Assembly: GCA_902788035.1 (NCBI GenBank)
Contig: CADAIL010000022.1
Location: 37,430 to 101,429 of the forward strand
Reading direction: 5' to 3'
DNA length: 64,000 nt
Source: an uncultured Lachnospiraceae bacterium
Lineage (GTDB): Bacteria > Bacillota > Clostridia > Lachnospirales > Lachnospiraceae
Each line of letters opens with the position of its first letter. Position 1 is the stretch's first letter. The translations under genes and the position numbers were made by a program. The notes beneath the pieces are model-generated. The model searched no databases and was not told the DNA's origin. It worked only from the letters and a program-made list of their open reading frames with translations. Of this stretch, positions 16,349 through 25,465 are shown piece by piece.

Positions 16349-16522
16349 AGCGGCTCCTGGCCCGATGAAACTCACGAAGACCAAAGGCAGCATTCTCTCC
16401 TCAGAAGCAAGATTTTGCTGCCGCTGCCTTCGAGTCTGCACACGTGACAGTATGAGAAACACTTTTTTGCTTTTGTACTGCCATTTTATGAGGTCTTGGC
16501 AGTAGGGAATCATAAAAGCAAG

Positions 16523-16563
16523 TTTTGGACTGTCGCCCAAAATCCTGGCCGACAGTCCAAAAA
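16523..16563. terminator. Bidirectional terminator between convergent genes
   Basis: TTTTGGACTGTCG pairs perfectly with CGACAGTCCAAAA around a 14-base loop, so the U-tract works on both strands. A second, weaker hairpin (TACTGCCA with TGGCAGTA, 16476-16504) lies just before it on the plus strand. Confidence 0.88.
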
Positions 16564-16621
16564 TAAAATTTCCTATATCCTACTGTAGGTGCGGGTCGCA
16601 AAGACGTATCTCACCGCGTTA

Positions 16622-18631
16622 TTAACGCTTCTTGTGCACCGCATTCCTGCCCGAGCCCGGTCTGCCGGGCTTGTTCTTTTCGGCATGCGCACTATTCCCC
16701 GGTCTCCCGCCCTTTGCTTTTCCAAAATCATGCATCCCGCCCGAAGACGCCTTCTTTTCATCTCCAGGTTTCCTGCCTGAAGACACCTTTCTTTCACCTC
16801 CGTGCTTCCTTCCGTCTCCGCCCCGCTCCTTCATCTTCCTCGGCCGTATCAGGCACTCCGGTCCAAACCCGATGAGGTCTGTTCTCCCCTCCCGAAGCAG
16901 AGCCTCCTTCACGAGCTCATAATTGTCCGGATCGTAATACTGGGTCAGGGCTCTCTGGAGGGCCTTCTCATGCGGATTTTTCACCACAAAGAACGGCTCC
17001 ATGGTCAGCGGATTCAGCCCCGTGTGATACATGCACGTCGACACCGTGCCGGGCGTAGGATAGAAATCCTGCACCTGATCCGGCCTCACATGCTTTTTAT
17101 GCAAATACTCGGCCAGCACAATCGCGTCCTTCAGCGTACTGCCCGGGTGGGACGACATGAGGTAGGGCACGAGATACTGCTCACGGCCTGTACGTTCATT
17201 GATTTTTTCGTATGTGCGGACAAATTCCTCATAGACCTTATTCTCCGGCTTGCCCATGAGCGCGAGCACATTCGGAGACACGTGCTCGGGTGCCACGCGG
17301 AGCTGCCCGGAGATATGATGCTCGCAGATCTCGCGCATAAACGTCTTATCCGGGTCGAGCATCACATAGTCAAAGCGGATACCGGATCTGACAAACACTT
17401 TCTTCACCTTCGGCAGCTTTCGCACAGTCCGCAGAATGTCAAGGTATTCTTTATGATCCGCGATCAGATTCGGACACGGTTTGGGGGTGAGGCACTGTCT
17501 GTGTTTGCAGGCACCGACTTTCAGCTGCTTTTTGCAGGCTGGCGCTCTGAAATTGGCAGTCGGACCGCCGATGTCGTGGATGTAGCCTTTGAATTCGGGG
17601 TCGTTAGTCATTTGCACGGCCTCCTCGACGATCGAAGCCTTGCTTCGCGCCTGCATGATCCGCCCCTGATGAAAAGTGAGGGCGCAGAAATTACAGCCGC
17701 CGTAGCATCCGCGGTTGGCCGAAATACTGAACTTGATTTCCTTGATGGCGGGGATGCCGCCTGCATTTTCATACATCGGATGGTAGGTCCGCATGTAGGG
17801 CAGCGCGTAGACGTCGTCCATCTCCAGCATCGAAAGCGGCTTCGCGGGCGTATTCTGGACAACATACAGGGCACCGTCGTAGACCTCATAGAGGACTTTG
17901 GCCTGGAACGGGTCCGTATTCTGATACTGGATCCTAAAGCTCTCCGCGTACGCGCGCCGGTCACTTTTTACCTGCTCATAATCAGGCAGGCGTATCGCGT
18001 CGTAGATCCGTTCCGGGTCGCGGGTCTTATAGACAGTCCCCGGGATGAAGGTGATGTCACTGATACTAAGACCCGAGGCGAGCGCGTCCGCGATCTCGAC
18101 GATGCTGTGCTCTCCCATACCGTAGGAAATAAGGTCTGCTCCGGAATCGAGCAGAATCGACCTGCGGACCGAATCCGACCAATAATCGTAGTGGGCAAGG
18201 CGACGAAGAGATGCCTCCAGGCCTCCGAGGATGATCGGTGTCTTCTTGTATACCTTTCGGATGAGGTTGCCGTACACGATGACCGCGCGATCAGGCCGCT
18301 TTCCCATGACTCCGCCGGGTGTGAACGCGTCCGTCTTCCGGCGCTTTTTGGCCACCGTGTAATGGTTCACCATGGAATCCATGTTGCCGGATGAGACAAG
18401 AAAGGCGTACTTCGGCTCGCCGAATTCCATAATACTCTCAGGATTTCTGAAATCCGGCTGCGCGATAAAGCCCACAGAATAACCGTGGGCTTCAAGAATA
18501 CGCGTAATTATGGCAGGACCAAAAGACGGGTGATCGACGTAGGCGTCGCCCGAGACATAGACAAAATCCATTTGCTTAAGCCCCATCTCCTCCATTTCAA
18601 GGCGGGAGACGGGGAGAAATCCCTGTGCCAT
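16622..18631 (-). CDS. YgiQ-type radical SAM protein
   Basis: A 669-residue protein of the YgiQ/UPF0313 family. The N-terminal part (about 10-200) contains VYVSGDAYVDHPSFG and IILGGLEASLRRLAHYDYW. The radical SAM core follows, with the cluster motif CxxxCxxC as GCYGGCNFC near 311-318. Further conserved blocks are YIHDIGGPTANFR, RVAPEHVSPNVL and DFYPTPGTVSTCMYHTGLNP. The last 60 residues are a lysine/glycine/arginine-rich tail, likely disordered and possibly RNA-binding. AAGGAG precedes the ATG. The reaction catalysed by this family is not established. Confidence 0.93.
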   Translation of the reverse strand: MAQGFLPVSRLEMEEMGLKQMDFVYVSGDAYVDHPSFGPAIITRILEAHGYSVGFIAQPDFRNPESIMEFGEPKYAFLVSSGNMDSMVNHYTVAKKRRKTDAFTPGGVMGKRPDRAVIVYGNLIRKVYKKTPIILGGLEASLRRLAHYDYWSDSVRRSILLDSGADLISYGMGEHSIVEIADALASGLSISDITFIPGTVYKTRDPERIYDAIRLPDYEQVKSDRRAYAESFRIQYQNTDPFQAKVLYEVYDGALYVVQNTPAKPLSMLEMDDVYALPYMRTYHPMYENAGGIPAIKEIKFSISANRGCYGGCNFCALTFHQGRIMQARSKASIVEEAVQMTNDPEFKGYIHDIGGPTANFRAPACKKQLKVGACKHRQCLTPKPCPNLIADHKEYLDILRTVRKLPKVKKVFVRSGIRFDYVMLDPDKTFMREICEHHISGQLRVAPEHVSPNVLALMGKPENKVYEEFVRTYEKINERTGREQYLVPYLMSSHPGSTLKDAIVLAEYLHKKHVRPDQVQDFYPTPGTVSTCMYHTGLNPLTMEPFFVVKNPHEKALQRALTQYYDPDNYELVKEALLREGRTDLIGFGPECLIRPRKMKERGGDGRKHGGERKVSSGRKPGDEKKASSGGMHDFGKAKGGRPGNSAHAEKNKPGRPGSGRNAVHKKR

Positions 18632-18772
18632 AGTTTAACTCCTTCAACTGGCTGCAGATGCCTGCAATCTCACTCAATAACGCCGGCATCCATGCACTCT
18701 TTGTTTCAGATCATGAGCACCCTTCGCGTGTCAAACATACGCATAACTGCTCTCTTATTCCGCTTAAGCCTC

Positions 18773-19717
18773 TCAGCAGCGCTTCATAATCTCCGGTTCC
18801 GCAGTCCGGCCGGCCCGCTTCGAGATAATATACCGGGGCCGACCCTTGATCTCCTCGTAGATACGGGCCAGATAAAACCCGATCATACCCAGGCTCATCA
18901 TAATAATACTTCCGATAAATCCCTGCATCAGGATTACCGTCGTGAAGCCCCCGAGGGCCACGCCGGCGATTTTCTGGACAATAGCGATCACGCCAAGGAC
19001 CAGCGAGACAATAAAAACTATCACGCCGAGTATGGTCACGATCTGCATCGGGGCGGTCGTGAAGGAGGCGATATTGCTGACGGCATAGCGCATGAGCCCC
19101 CATGTCGTCCACTTACTCTCGCCTGCTGTCCTCTCCTGAACGTCATAGGACACAGTCGTCGTCTTAAATCCGACCCAGGAAGAGAGGGCACGGAAAAAAG
19201 CGTACTTCTCCTTGAGGCTGACAAGTGCATCGATCGCCTTGCGGTCAAGGAGCTTGAAATCAGAGGCATTTTCCATATCAAAGCCGCTGGCTGAGCTGAT
19301 CATGCCATAGAACAGCTTCGCTGCAAATGCATGCCGACCGCTCTCTTTCCCCCTGCTGCTCTTCACACCCTCTATGACTTCGAAGCCCTGTTCCCAGAGC
19401 CGGTACATCTCCACGATCTTTTCGGGCGGATGCTGGAGGTCACAGTCGAGGACCACGGCGCAGTCCCCGCGTGCTTCGGCAAGGCCTGCAGCCACAGCTG
19501 CCTCCTTTCCAAAATTGCGAGAAAAACTGATTCCACGGACCTCATCTTTCTCATTTGAAAGATTCATTATTCCCGCCCATGTTCCGTCCGTCGAACCGTC
19601 ATCGACGAATAGAATTTCATAGGGAATATCCTCCGCCATGAGGATCTGCGAGATAGCACCTGCCGCTGCGGCCACCATCTCCTCTTCATTATATGCCGGT
19701 AGTATAACTGTCAGCAT
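18773..19717 (-). CDS. GtrB-like membrane glycosyltransferase (GT2)
   Basis: A 314-residue polyprenyl-phosphate glycosyltransferase. The GT-A domain begins LTVILPAYNEEEM and carries VDDGSTDGT, FSRNFGKEAAV and the metal-binding DCDLQHPPE near 94-99. Two C-terminal membrane helices follow (IVTILGVIVFIVSLVLGVIA and TTVILMQGFIGSIIMMSLGM), as in GtrB and the Synechocystis homologue. Such enzymes charge undecaprenyl phosphate with a sugar for transfer outside the membrane. GAAGGAG precedes the ATG. It is followed at 140 bp by the YgiQ-type gene. Confidence 0.92.
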   Translation of the reverse strand: MLTVILPAYNEEEMVAAAAGAISQILMAEDIPYEILFVDDGSTDGTWAGIMNLSNEKDEVRGISFSRNFGKEAAVAAGLAEARGDCAVVLDCDLQHPPEKIVEMYRLWEQGFEVIEGVKSSRGKESGRHAFAAKLFYGMISSASGFDMENASDFKLLDRKAIDALVSLKEKYAFFRALSSWVGFKTTTVSYDVQERTAGESKWTTWGLMRYAVSNIASFTTAPMQIVTILGVIVFIVSLVLGVIAIVQKIAGVALGGFTTVILMQGFIGSIIMMSLGMIGFYLARIYEEIKGRPRYIISKRAGRTAEPEIMKRC

Positions 19718-19826
19718 GAAATTCTCCTTCTAATGCCAGCGAGACCGAGCAATCTTATGCCGTGCAGCGTCCCGCGGCAGCAAAATTTCGACGAGACTTC
19801 CTCAGGGTATCGCGGTACGGGAAGTC

Positions 19827-21437
19827 TTAGTTAATGATATATCCCGCCTCATGACTCACCGGATTCTCCGTCGTATAATCGAATCGTATCAAAGCAGGCC
19901 CCTCGCCGAAATCAAATGTCTCCTCCCTGGCCATTCCCCGGCTCCTGTGGAAATGCAGCATCCGGTCGAAGCGGAGGTATTCCCGGAATATCTTCATTTG
20001 CCCTTCCGGCAGATCCAGCCCGCTCACAAAGGTATCAAGCACCTCATACCGCGCTGCAGCCGACGGGCGCTTTTTATTATATCCTGTTTCGACAAAGAAA
20101 TCAGCCATCCGGTCAAAAAACGCAAACGCGCCGTCTGCCATGCCGCCGTTCTCCTCAAGGAACCGCAGAGTTCTTATGAACTGCTGCGAATTATAATACA
20201 TCTCCAGAACATCACATACCCGGCGCAGGCGATCAAGCTCCTCAAAGGATATCCACTTCGTCGCAAGGACCTCGTAGGGCGGTCTGACCGAATAGCGAAT
20301 TCCGTACTCTTCCGCCCTCAGTTCCATCACCGTCCCCTTAAGGACTTTCAGGAATCCAAGTTGCAGCTGGTCTGCATGCAGTGCGTACACGTCATTGAAG
20401 GATTTTGCAAATGAAATAAACCCCTCATACGGCAGCCCTGCAATGAGGTCGACATGAAGATTGATGTTTCCGGCTTCCCGAAGGGCAAGCACGTTCTTTC
20501 GCAGCCTGTCAAAATCCATGGTTCTCTGAATAGCTTCCACTGTCTTCGGATTGGTCGACTGGATCCCGATTTCCAGCTGGATCAGAGCAGGCCGAAGACC
20601 CGCAAGGAGCGCAATCTCTTCCTTTCCGAGAAGGTCCGCTCCTATCTCAAAGTGGAAGTTCGTGACTTTGTTGTCATGGTCCGCAATATACTGCCAGATC
20701 TCCATCGCCCGCTTTCTGTCGCAGTTAAAGGTCCGGTCCACGAACTTGACCTGTGGAACCTTGTGGTCAATGAAAAACTGAAGTTCCCGCTTTACGGTCT
20801 CCAAGTCACGGAAACGAACCGTCTTATCAATGGACGACAGACAATAAGTGCAGCGGAACGGACAGCCGCGGCTCGATTCGTAGTAGATAATGCGGTTGTC
20901 GAAGTTCCCAAGGTCCGTGTACAGGAAAGGAATCTTGTTCATATCCGAACCAGCCTCCGGGTTGATTGGATTATAAACGATACGTCCTCCATCCTTCCAT
21001 GCGGCACCGGGAAGAGTCCGGACGAACTCCCGGAGCCCATGCTGCTCCAGATCATCCTGTGATACAGCCTCCATCAGCAGGGCAAACGGCTTCTCCCCCT
21101 CCCCGCACATCACAAAATCGCAGGGTCCAAGAAACACTTCAGGACCATAGGATGCCTCGGGACCGCCGGCATAAAGGATGACTGTATCACCGAGCAGAGC
21201 CCGAATATCAGCAATCAGATCCGTCACGATCTGCGTGTTCCAGATGTAGCAGGAGAAGCCAATGATATCCGCATGATAAGCAAGGATCCCGGCCAATATG
21301 TCCTGATATCGGTCATTGATTGTAAACTCGGCGATCTGCACGACCTCGGCATGACCGGATGACGCACGAAGACTGTAGACGGCGGGACAGGAATGTATAT
21401 ATTTGGCGTTGACGGCAACTAAAAGAACTTTTCTCAT
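19827..21437 (-). CDS. B12-binding-type radical SAM protein (DUF4080-like)
   Basis: A 536-residue protein. The N-terminal 140 residues resemble a B12-binding domain (VNAKYIHSCPAVYSLR, IIGFSCYIWN, AGGPEASYGPE). The radical SAM core has CxxxCxxC as GCPFRCTYC near 197-204. The C-terminal 170 residues (from about 370) match the uncharacterised domain that usually follows in this group. The B12-domain histidine motif DxHxxG is not evident, so B12 may not bind in the classical base-off way. Its promoter is overlapped by a long inverted repeat, so it is probably tightly controlled. Substrate unknown. Confidence 0.87.
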   Translation of the reverse strand: MRKVLLVAVNAKYIHSCPAVYSLRASSGHAEVVQIAEFTINDRYQDILAGILAYHADIIGFSCYIWNTQIVTDLIADIRALLGDTVILYAGGPEASYGPEVFLGPCDFVMCGEGEKPFALLMEAVSQDDLEQHGLREFVRTLPGAAWKDGGRIVYNPINPEAGSDMNKIPFLYTDLGNFDNRIIYYESSRGCPFRCTYCLSSIDKTVRFRDLETVKRELQFFIDHKVPQVKFVDRTFNCDRKRAMEIWQYIADHDNKVTNFHFEIGADLLGKEEIALLAGLRPALIQLEIGIQSTNPKTVEAIQRTMDFDRLRKNVLALREAGNINLHVDLIAGLPYEGFISFAKSFNDVYALHADQLQLGFLKVLKGTVMELRAEEYGIRYSVRPPYEVLATKWISFEELDRLRRVCDVLEMYYNSQQFIRTLRFLEENGGMADGAFAFFDRMADFFVETGYNKKRPSAAARYEVLDTFVSGLDLPEGQMKIFREYLRFDRMLHFHRSRGMAREETFDFGEGPALIRFDYTTENPVSHEAGYIIN

Positions 21438-21504
21438 AAACTACACTCCATAAATATTCCGGTCTATCCTGCATTTCGTTAATAACCGCTCATTAATTGA
21501 CTTC

Positions 21505-21576
21505 ATTATAGTGCAAATCGCGGAACAATATCAAATCATGTTGATATTGTTCCGCGTTTTATTGACATTGTTCCGC
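21505..21576 (-). promoter_or_regulatory. Promoter with overlapping operator of the radical SAM gene
   Basis: On the minus strand TTGATA (21529-21534) and TATAAT (21505-21510) are 18 bp apart. A perfect 16-bp inverted repeat, CGCGGAACAATATCAA (21519-21534) and TTGATATTGTTCCGCG (21541-21556) around six bases, covers the -35 box and spacer. A third half-site, TTGACATTGTTCCGC, lies at 21562-21576. The position is that of a repressor operator. The cognate regulator is not identifiable here. Confidence 0.75.
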
Positions 21577-21606
21577 AATTTTTCCCTTCCAATCTCTGCT
21601 GCCGCA

Positions 21607-22395
21607 TCAGATTATTTGAAAATGCTGCAATGCTTTCCACACACCGTCATCGTCGATGTCAGCCGTCACATAATCGGCACTCATTTTTACCTGGTCACCG
21701 GCATTCCCGAGAGCGACACCGATTCCGGCATATTTGAGCATCCCGATATCATTTTCCCCGTCACCAAACGCGATGATTTCATCCCTCGAGATTCCCTTAA
21801 GCTCGATGTACTGCCGGATTCCCTCGAGCTTGTCTCCGTTCCCCGGTATGATATCAAGCCCATGCCTGCTCCACCTTGTTATGTTGCAGCCGGGCAGCTT
21901 TTCTATGAACGGTCTCTCCTCGTCTTTGCTGCAGTAGATGACTCCCATATAAATCGGCTCGCCGACATACTGCCCGATCACCGGGATGTTGGTATGAATA
22001 TCCCTGTGGGCCGACCGCACAGCTTCATTCACGAAGTTGATATACATGCGGTCTTTGGAAGTCAGAATAGCCGGAATCTCACCACTCTCAAATATATTAA
22101 CCATAGACCTGAGATTCTCACCTTCCATGGGTGACCCGAACAGCGTTTCCAGGCTGCTGTCCAGACAGACCTGACCGTTCAGTGTGAGATACGCGTCGAA
22201 TCCATAGCCCAGCAGCCCCAGTTCCTTCATCTCAGATATATGCCGGCCTGTCGCAATCACACAGAGAATCCCCTTCTCGTGAAGGCAGTTCAGCGCGCGA
22301 AGGGTGCTTTCCGGAATACACATCGTCCTGTGAGAGAACAGGGTCCCGTCTATATCAAAAAATGCCGCTTTAATATTTCTTCTCACTTCTTGCAT
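21607..22395 (-). CDS. Cof-type HAD-IIB phosphatase
   Basis: A cytoplasmic HAD-superfamily phosphatase of about 262 residues. Motif I is FFDIDGTLF near 13-20, motif II the threonine in CVIATGRH, motif III the lysine in GDKLEGI, and motif IV GDGENDIGML near 215. The alpha/beta cap between motifs II and III is typical of Cof proteins that dephosphorylate sugar phosphates or flavin nucleotides. The start overlaps the end of the upstream ybaK-like gene. ATGs at 22407 and 22395 are both possible; I prefer 22395, preceded by GGGTGG. The two genes are thus translationally coupled. Confidence 0.88.
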   Translation of the reverse strand: MQEVRRNIKAAFFDIDGTLFSHRTMCIPESTLRALNCLHEKGILCVIATGRHISEMKELGLLGYGFDAYLTLNGQVCLDSSLETLFGSPMEGENLRSMVNIFESGEIPAILTSKDRMYINFVNEAVRSAHRDIHTNIPVIGQYVGEPIYMGVIYCSKDEERPFIEKLPGCNITRWSRHGLDIIPGNGDKLEGIRQYIELKGISRDEIIAFGDGENDIGMLKYAGIGVALGNAGDQVKMSADYVTADIDDDGVWKALQHFQII

Positions 22396-22847
22396 ACATC
22401 CACCCATTCCTCAAAGGAAGTGAACCGCTCGAGCTGGTCAATAGTGGTCTCAACCGCGCTATTCTCAGATCCTGCAGCCGGAAAGACCGTCTCATGGTCA
22501 CGAAGTGAGACATCCAGATATACTTTCACACCTTCCTTGAGCGCGAACGGGCATACTCCTCCCGGCGGGTGTCCCAGATACTCTTCCACAGAAGCAAAGG
22601 GGATCATCTTTGCCTTTGTGTGAAAATGAGCTTTGAACTTCTTATTATCAATCCTCGACATGCCGGACACAACGATGACAACTGCCTCATCCCCCAGAAG
22701 GAATGCCATTGTCTTCGCGATCCTGTCCGGCTCAGTTCCTACTGCCACCGCAGCAAGCTCGACGGTGGCCGACGAGGTGGGAAATTCCAGAACCTTTCCC
22801 GCAAGCTCTGTACCTTCAAAGTATTTTTTGACCAGTTCTACTGACAT
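22383..22847 (-). CDS. ybaK: YbaK/EbsC-type aminoacyl-tRNA deacylase
   Basis: A 154-residue editing-type protein of the YbaK/ProX family, which hydrolyses mischarged tRNAs such as Cys-tRNAPro. Family features are the N-terminal VELVKKYFEG, SSATVELAAVAVG, the invariant lysine in RIAKTMAF near 45, and GHPPGGVCPF near 99-108. Length matches the single-domain form. The ribosome-binding site GGAGACGGAAAC precedes the ATG. It overlaps the phosphatase gene by 13-25 bp. Confidence 0.9.
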   Translation of the reverse strand: MSVELVKKYFEGTELAGKVLEFPTSSATVELAAVAVGTEPDRIAKTMAFLLGDEAVVIVVSGMSRIDNKKFKAHFHTKAKMIPFASVEEYLGHPPGGVCPFALKEGVKVYLDVSLRDHETVFPAAGSENSAVETTIDQLERFTSFEEWVDVCKK

Positions 22848-22959
22848 GTTTCCGTCTCCATATTTGTTCTGATTTGGTAGCTATTTTACAACAAACAGGA
22901 TGATCTAACCAGTATTATGTGCAAAGGGTCTGTCGCATCAAGGAGAATCCGCTTCATGA

Positions 22960-23018
22960 ACCTCCACCCCCATGCGGTGCGGCAGCTCCTATGGACGTAG
23001 TACTCTGCTGCTACGCTT
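22960..23018. repeat. Dispersed repeat, GCAGCTCCTA / CTCTGCTG family, copy 2
   Basis: CCTCCACCCCCATGCGG, GCAGCTCCTATGGACGTAG and TACTCTGCTGCTACGCT match 477-539 and partly 63207-63267. Just upstream, GTCTGTCGCATCAAGG resembles the outer arms of the hairpins at 40381 and 60823, so several repeat types appear merged here. The rest of the 336-bp intergenic region holds only the promoter below. Confidence 0.6.
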
Positions 23019-23114
23019 AATTGAATGCCGCACTTATCCATTTCACACGCCCCGAATTACAGTTTGTATTTAGTTTTGTAATGGTATCAAAACAGTTTTC
23101 CACCAATGAAATGG

Positions 23115-23143
23115 TTGAATAATGCGTCAGTTCCTGATACAAT
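23115..23143 (+). promoter_or_regulatory. Promoter of the Uma2-like gene
   Basis: TTGAAT (23115-23120) and TACAAT (23138-23143) with a 17-bp spacer, 41 bp before the start codon. Confidence 0.55.
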
Positions 23144-23183
23144 AAAAATATATGAAAATGAAATCAACGATAGAGGAATTACT

Positions 23184-24035
23184 ATGACTCTTGAAGAAAT
23201 GAAAGCCAGAAAAAAAGAAATGGGTCTCAGCAACCGGGAACTCGCAGCCCTTTCAGGCATTCCATTAGGAACCGTACAGAGAATCCTCAGCGGAGAGACG
23301 AAAGCGCCCAGAAGAGCTGCTATAGAGGGGCTTGAAAAAGTTCTGGACAAGTCATTGAGGACGCAGCATAGTTCTTTCGTCAGAAGCAATGAAACATTCT
23401 CCGGAGTCAGTTGTCTGAGAGAGCCATCCGCCGGCTATGGAACATCAGCTGTCAGAGAAATTCAAAAGGGTATACATACGGTAAAAGATTATTTCGCGAT
23501 GCCGAATGACAAGCGGGTGGAACTGATTGACGGAGTGTTCTACGATATGGCCGCGCCTTCCAATATCCACCAGACTATCTCTATGGAGTTGTCCTTCCAA
23601 CTTTCACTTTTTGTCAGGCAGAACTATGGGGAATGCTCGGTGCATGCTGCTCCGTTCGCTGTCCAGCTTGATCAGGATGACCGCACGATGGTAGAACCCG
23701 ATATTGTGGTAATCTGCAACCGTGACAGGCAGAGGTATTTCGGATGTTATGGTGCGCCCGATCTGGTGATTGAAATCCTCTCACCCGCAACCGCCCGAAA
23801 AGATATGACCGTAAAGCTGCATAAATACTTAGAGGCCGGTGTGAAAGAATACTGGGTGGTGAATCCGGAGAGCAGACAGATTATCGTCTTCAAAAACGCT
23901 GTGAATTCTCTGTCCTTCCATTCCTATAATTTTTCCGAAAAAGTTCCGGTAGGTATCTGGGAGAACAGGTGCCACGTAGATCTGTCGGAGATAATCAAGG
24001 AACTGGATTTTCTCGAAAATCTGCGCCAGGAGTGA
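23184..24035 (+). CDS. HTH-Uma2 fusion (DUF820, PD-(D/E)XK-like fold)
   Basis: A 283-residue protein. Residues 1-60 form an XRE-type helix-turn-helix (KEMGLSNRELAALSGIPLGTV). Residues 105-280 are a Uma2 domain related to restriction-like nucleases, with VELIDGVFYDM, the conserved VEPDIVVIC near 172 (acidic residue), and APDLVIEILSPATARKD near 192-208, which carries the glutamate and lysine expected of a PD-(D/E)XK site. The start at 23184 follows GAGG; earlier in-frame ATGs overlap the promoter. Uma2 proteins are common in cyanobacteria and some clostridia and have no settled role. Confidence 0.88.
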   Translation: MTLEEMKARKKEMGLSNRELAALSGIPLGTVQRILSGETKAPRRAAIEGLEKVLDKSLRTQHSSFVRSNETFSGVSCLREPSAGYGTSAVREIQKGIHTVKDYFAMPNDKRVELIDGVFYDMAAPSNIHQTISMELSFQLSLFVRQNYGECSVHAAPFAVQLDQDDRTMVEPDIVVICNRDRQRYFGCYGAPDLVIEILSPATARKDMTVKLHKYLEAGVKEYWVVNPESRQIIVFKNAVNSLSFHSYNFSEKVPVGIWENRCHVDLSEIIKELDFLENLRQE

Positions 24036-24085
24036 AATATCTGCTGCCGGAGTGTTTTTCTCCGGGCCAATTTTAATTATTACTA

Positions 24086-24131
24086 TTATGCCGAGCGGTA
24101 CATGTTAAAACGCATGTGCCGCCCGGCATAA
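24086..24131. terminator. Bidirectional hairpin between Uma2-like gene and hypE
   Basis: TTATGCCGAGCGGTACATG and CATGTGCCGCCCGGCATAA pair with two mismatches around an eight-base loop. It ends the long minus-strand operon. A smaller hairpin (CCGGAG then CTCCGG, 24047-24065) just after the Uma2-like stop may serve that gene. Confidence 0.75.
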
Positions 24132-24192
24132 TTTGCAATGGCTGTTATTACACAGGAGTACAACCACTGTACTCTCTGCTATCTGTTTCTTA

Positions 24193-25197
24193 TCAGCAGA
24201 TCCTCGGCAGCAGCTCCCCGCCCGGCGGCGGAAGCAGTGTCTCCGAGCCAATCGGGGTGCGGACAACAACGCGGCCTTTATGGTCATCGGTGACCTCGCC
24301 GATGATAGCCGCACTTTCGGAGTATTTACCCTGTCTCAGCACCGTGAGCAGAGCTTCGGCTTTCTCCTTCGGTGCAAATACGACCAGCCGTCCCTCACAC
24401 GCCAGATACAGCGGTTCGAGTCCGAGCATACCGCACACACCGGCTACAGCCGGATCTACCGGAATGACAGCCTCATTGATCGTGATGCCGACGCCGCTCT
24501 CCTCGGCGATCTCATAGAGAACCGTGCCCACACCGCCTCGGGTTGCATCGCGGAGCACATGGATATCCTTAGTCTCATCGAGCATGGACTTGACCGTCCC
24601 CCAAAGCGGCGCACAGTCGCTGGTGACGTCCGCCTCGATTCCATACTCATCGCGGGCAAGCAGGATCGTCGTCCCATGGCGGCCGACGTCACCGGTCACA
24701 AGGATTGCATCACCTGGCTTCGCGTAAGCCCCGGAGAGGTCTGCACCCTCCTCGATGAGACCGACACCGGTCGTAGTGATGAAGACGCCGTCGACCTGAC
24801 CGCGCCCTGCCACCTTGGTGTCACCTGCCACGATGCTCACACCCGCTTCTTTTGCGGTCTTCGCCATAGCTGCGGCAATCTCCTCGAGCTTTGCGACCGG
24901 GAAGCCTTCCTCAATGACAAAGGAGCAGGTGAGATAGGTCGGCTTAGCGCCCATGCAGGCAAGGTCGTTGACTGTCCCGCATATGCTGAGTTTTCCGATA
25001 TTTCCGCCCGGGAACTCGCAGGGCGATACGATAAAGCCGTCTGTCGTCATAGCGATCCTGCCGGATAACCCCGGGAGGACGGCGGCATCGTCGGCGGTGA
25101 GGTAGTCATTTGCAAAATACTTTTTGAACAGGTTTCCAATGAGCTCGGATGTCTTGCGTCCGCCTGAGCCATGGGCCAGTGTGATAAATTCTTCCAT
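24193..25197 (-). CDS. hypE: Hydrogenase maturation protein HypE
   Basis: A 334-residue PurM-like ATPase. HypE receives a carbamoyl group from HypF on its C-terminal cysteine and dehydrates it to a thiocyanate, the source of cyanide ligands on iron. The sequence ends in the diagnostic PRIC, and shows HGSGGRKTSELI, ADDAAVL, DGFIVSPCEFPGGNIG, VAGDTKV and RDATRGGVGTVL. Last gene of the nitrogenase-like/hyp operon, 268 bp after hypD, with structured RNA between. Its own ribosome-binding site is weak (GAAAAGATATC). Its presence with hypC, hypD and hypF but no hypA or hypB nearby suggests the Fe(CN)2CO group is made for something other than local nickel insertion. Confidence 0.97.
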   Translation of the reverse strand: MEEFITLAHGSGGRKTSELIGNLFKKYFANDYLTADDAAVLPGLSGRIAMTTDGFIVSPCEFPGGNIGKLSICGTVNDLACMGAKPTYLTCSFVIEEGFPVAKLEEIAAAMAKTAKEAGVSIVAGDTKVAGRGQVDGVFITTTGVGLIEEGADLSGAYAKPGDAILVTGDVGRHGTTILLARDEYGIEADVTSDCAPLWGTVKSMLDETKDIHVLRDATRGGVGTVLYEIAEESGVGITINEAVIPVDPAVAGVCGMLGLEPLYLACEGRLVVFAPKEKAEALLTVLRQGKYSESAAIIGEVTDDHKGRVVVRTPIGSETLLPPPGGELLPRIC

Positions 25198-25277
25198 GAT
25201 ATCTTTTCAGAGTTCTGTCATGATTGCTGTATAAACTCTGTTATTCCTTTCTCTTTTCTTGGTAAATCGCGATCTCT

Positions 25278-25438
25278 GATCGCGCGCGAGCTGCGCGACG
25301 CACTCTGTGCGTCTCCCTTTGCGCAGCTCTGCGATCCGCCGGAGGCTCAATCTTCAACACTAAACCCATGTTGAAAACAAGTTTGTTTTGCACATTCCTC
25401 TCACGACTGAAGTCACGAGAATCCTGTGTTGAAGATTG
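25278..25438. repeat. Nested hairpins between hypD and hypE
   Basis: Two structures lie side by side. The first (25278-25336) has outer arms GAGCTGCGC and GCGCAGCTC and an inner perfect hairpin GACGCAC-TCT-GTGCGTC. The second (25348-25438) has perfect 13-bp arms CAATCTTCAACAC and GTGTTGAAGATTG about 65 bp apart, enclosing CTCACGACT and AGTCACGAG. The second looks like a miniature mobile element inserted in the operon. The first could be a processing or attenuation structure. Confidence 0.7.
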
Positions 25439-25465
25439 AAACACAGTAGATCTTTTCGTTCCCAC

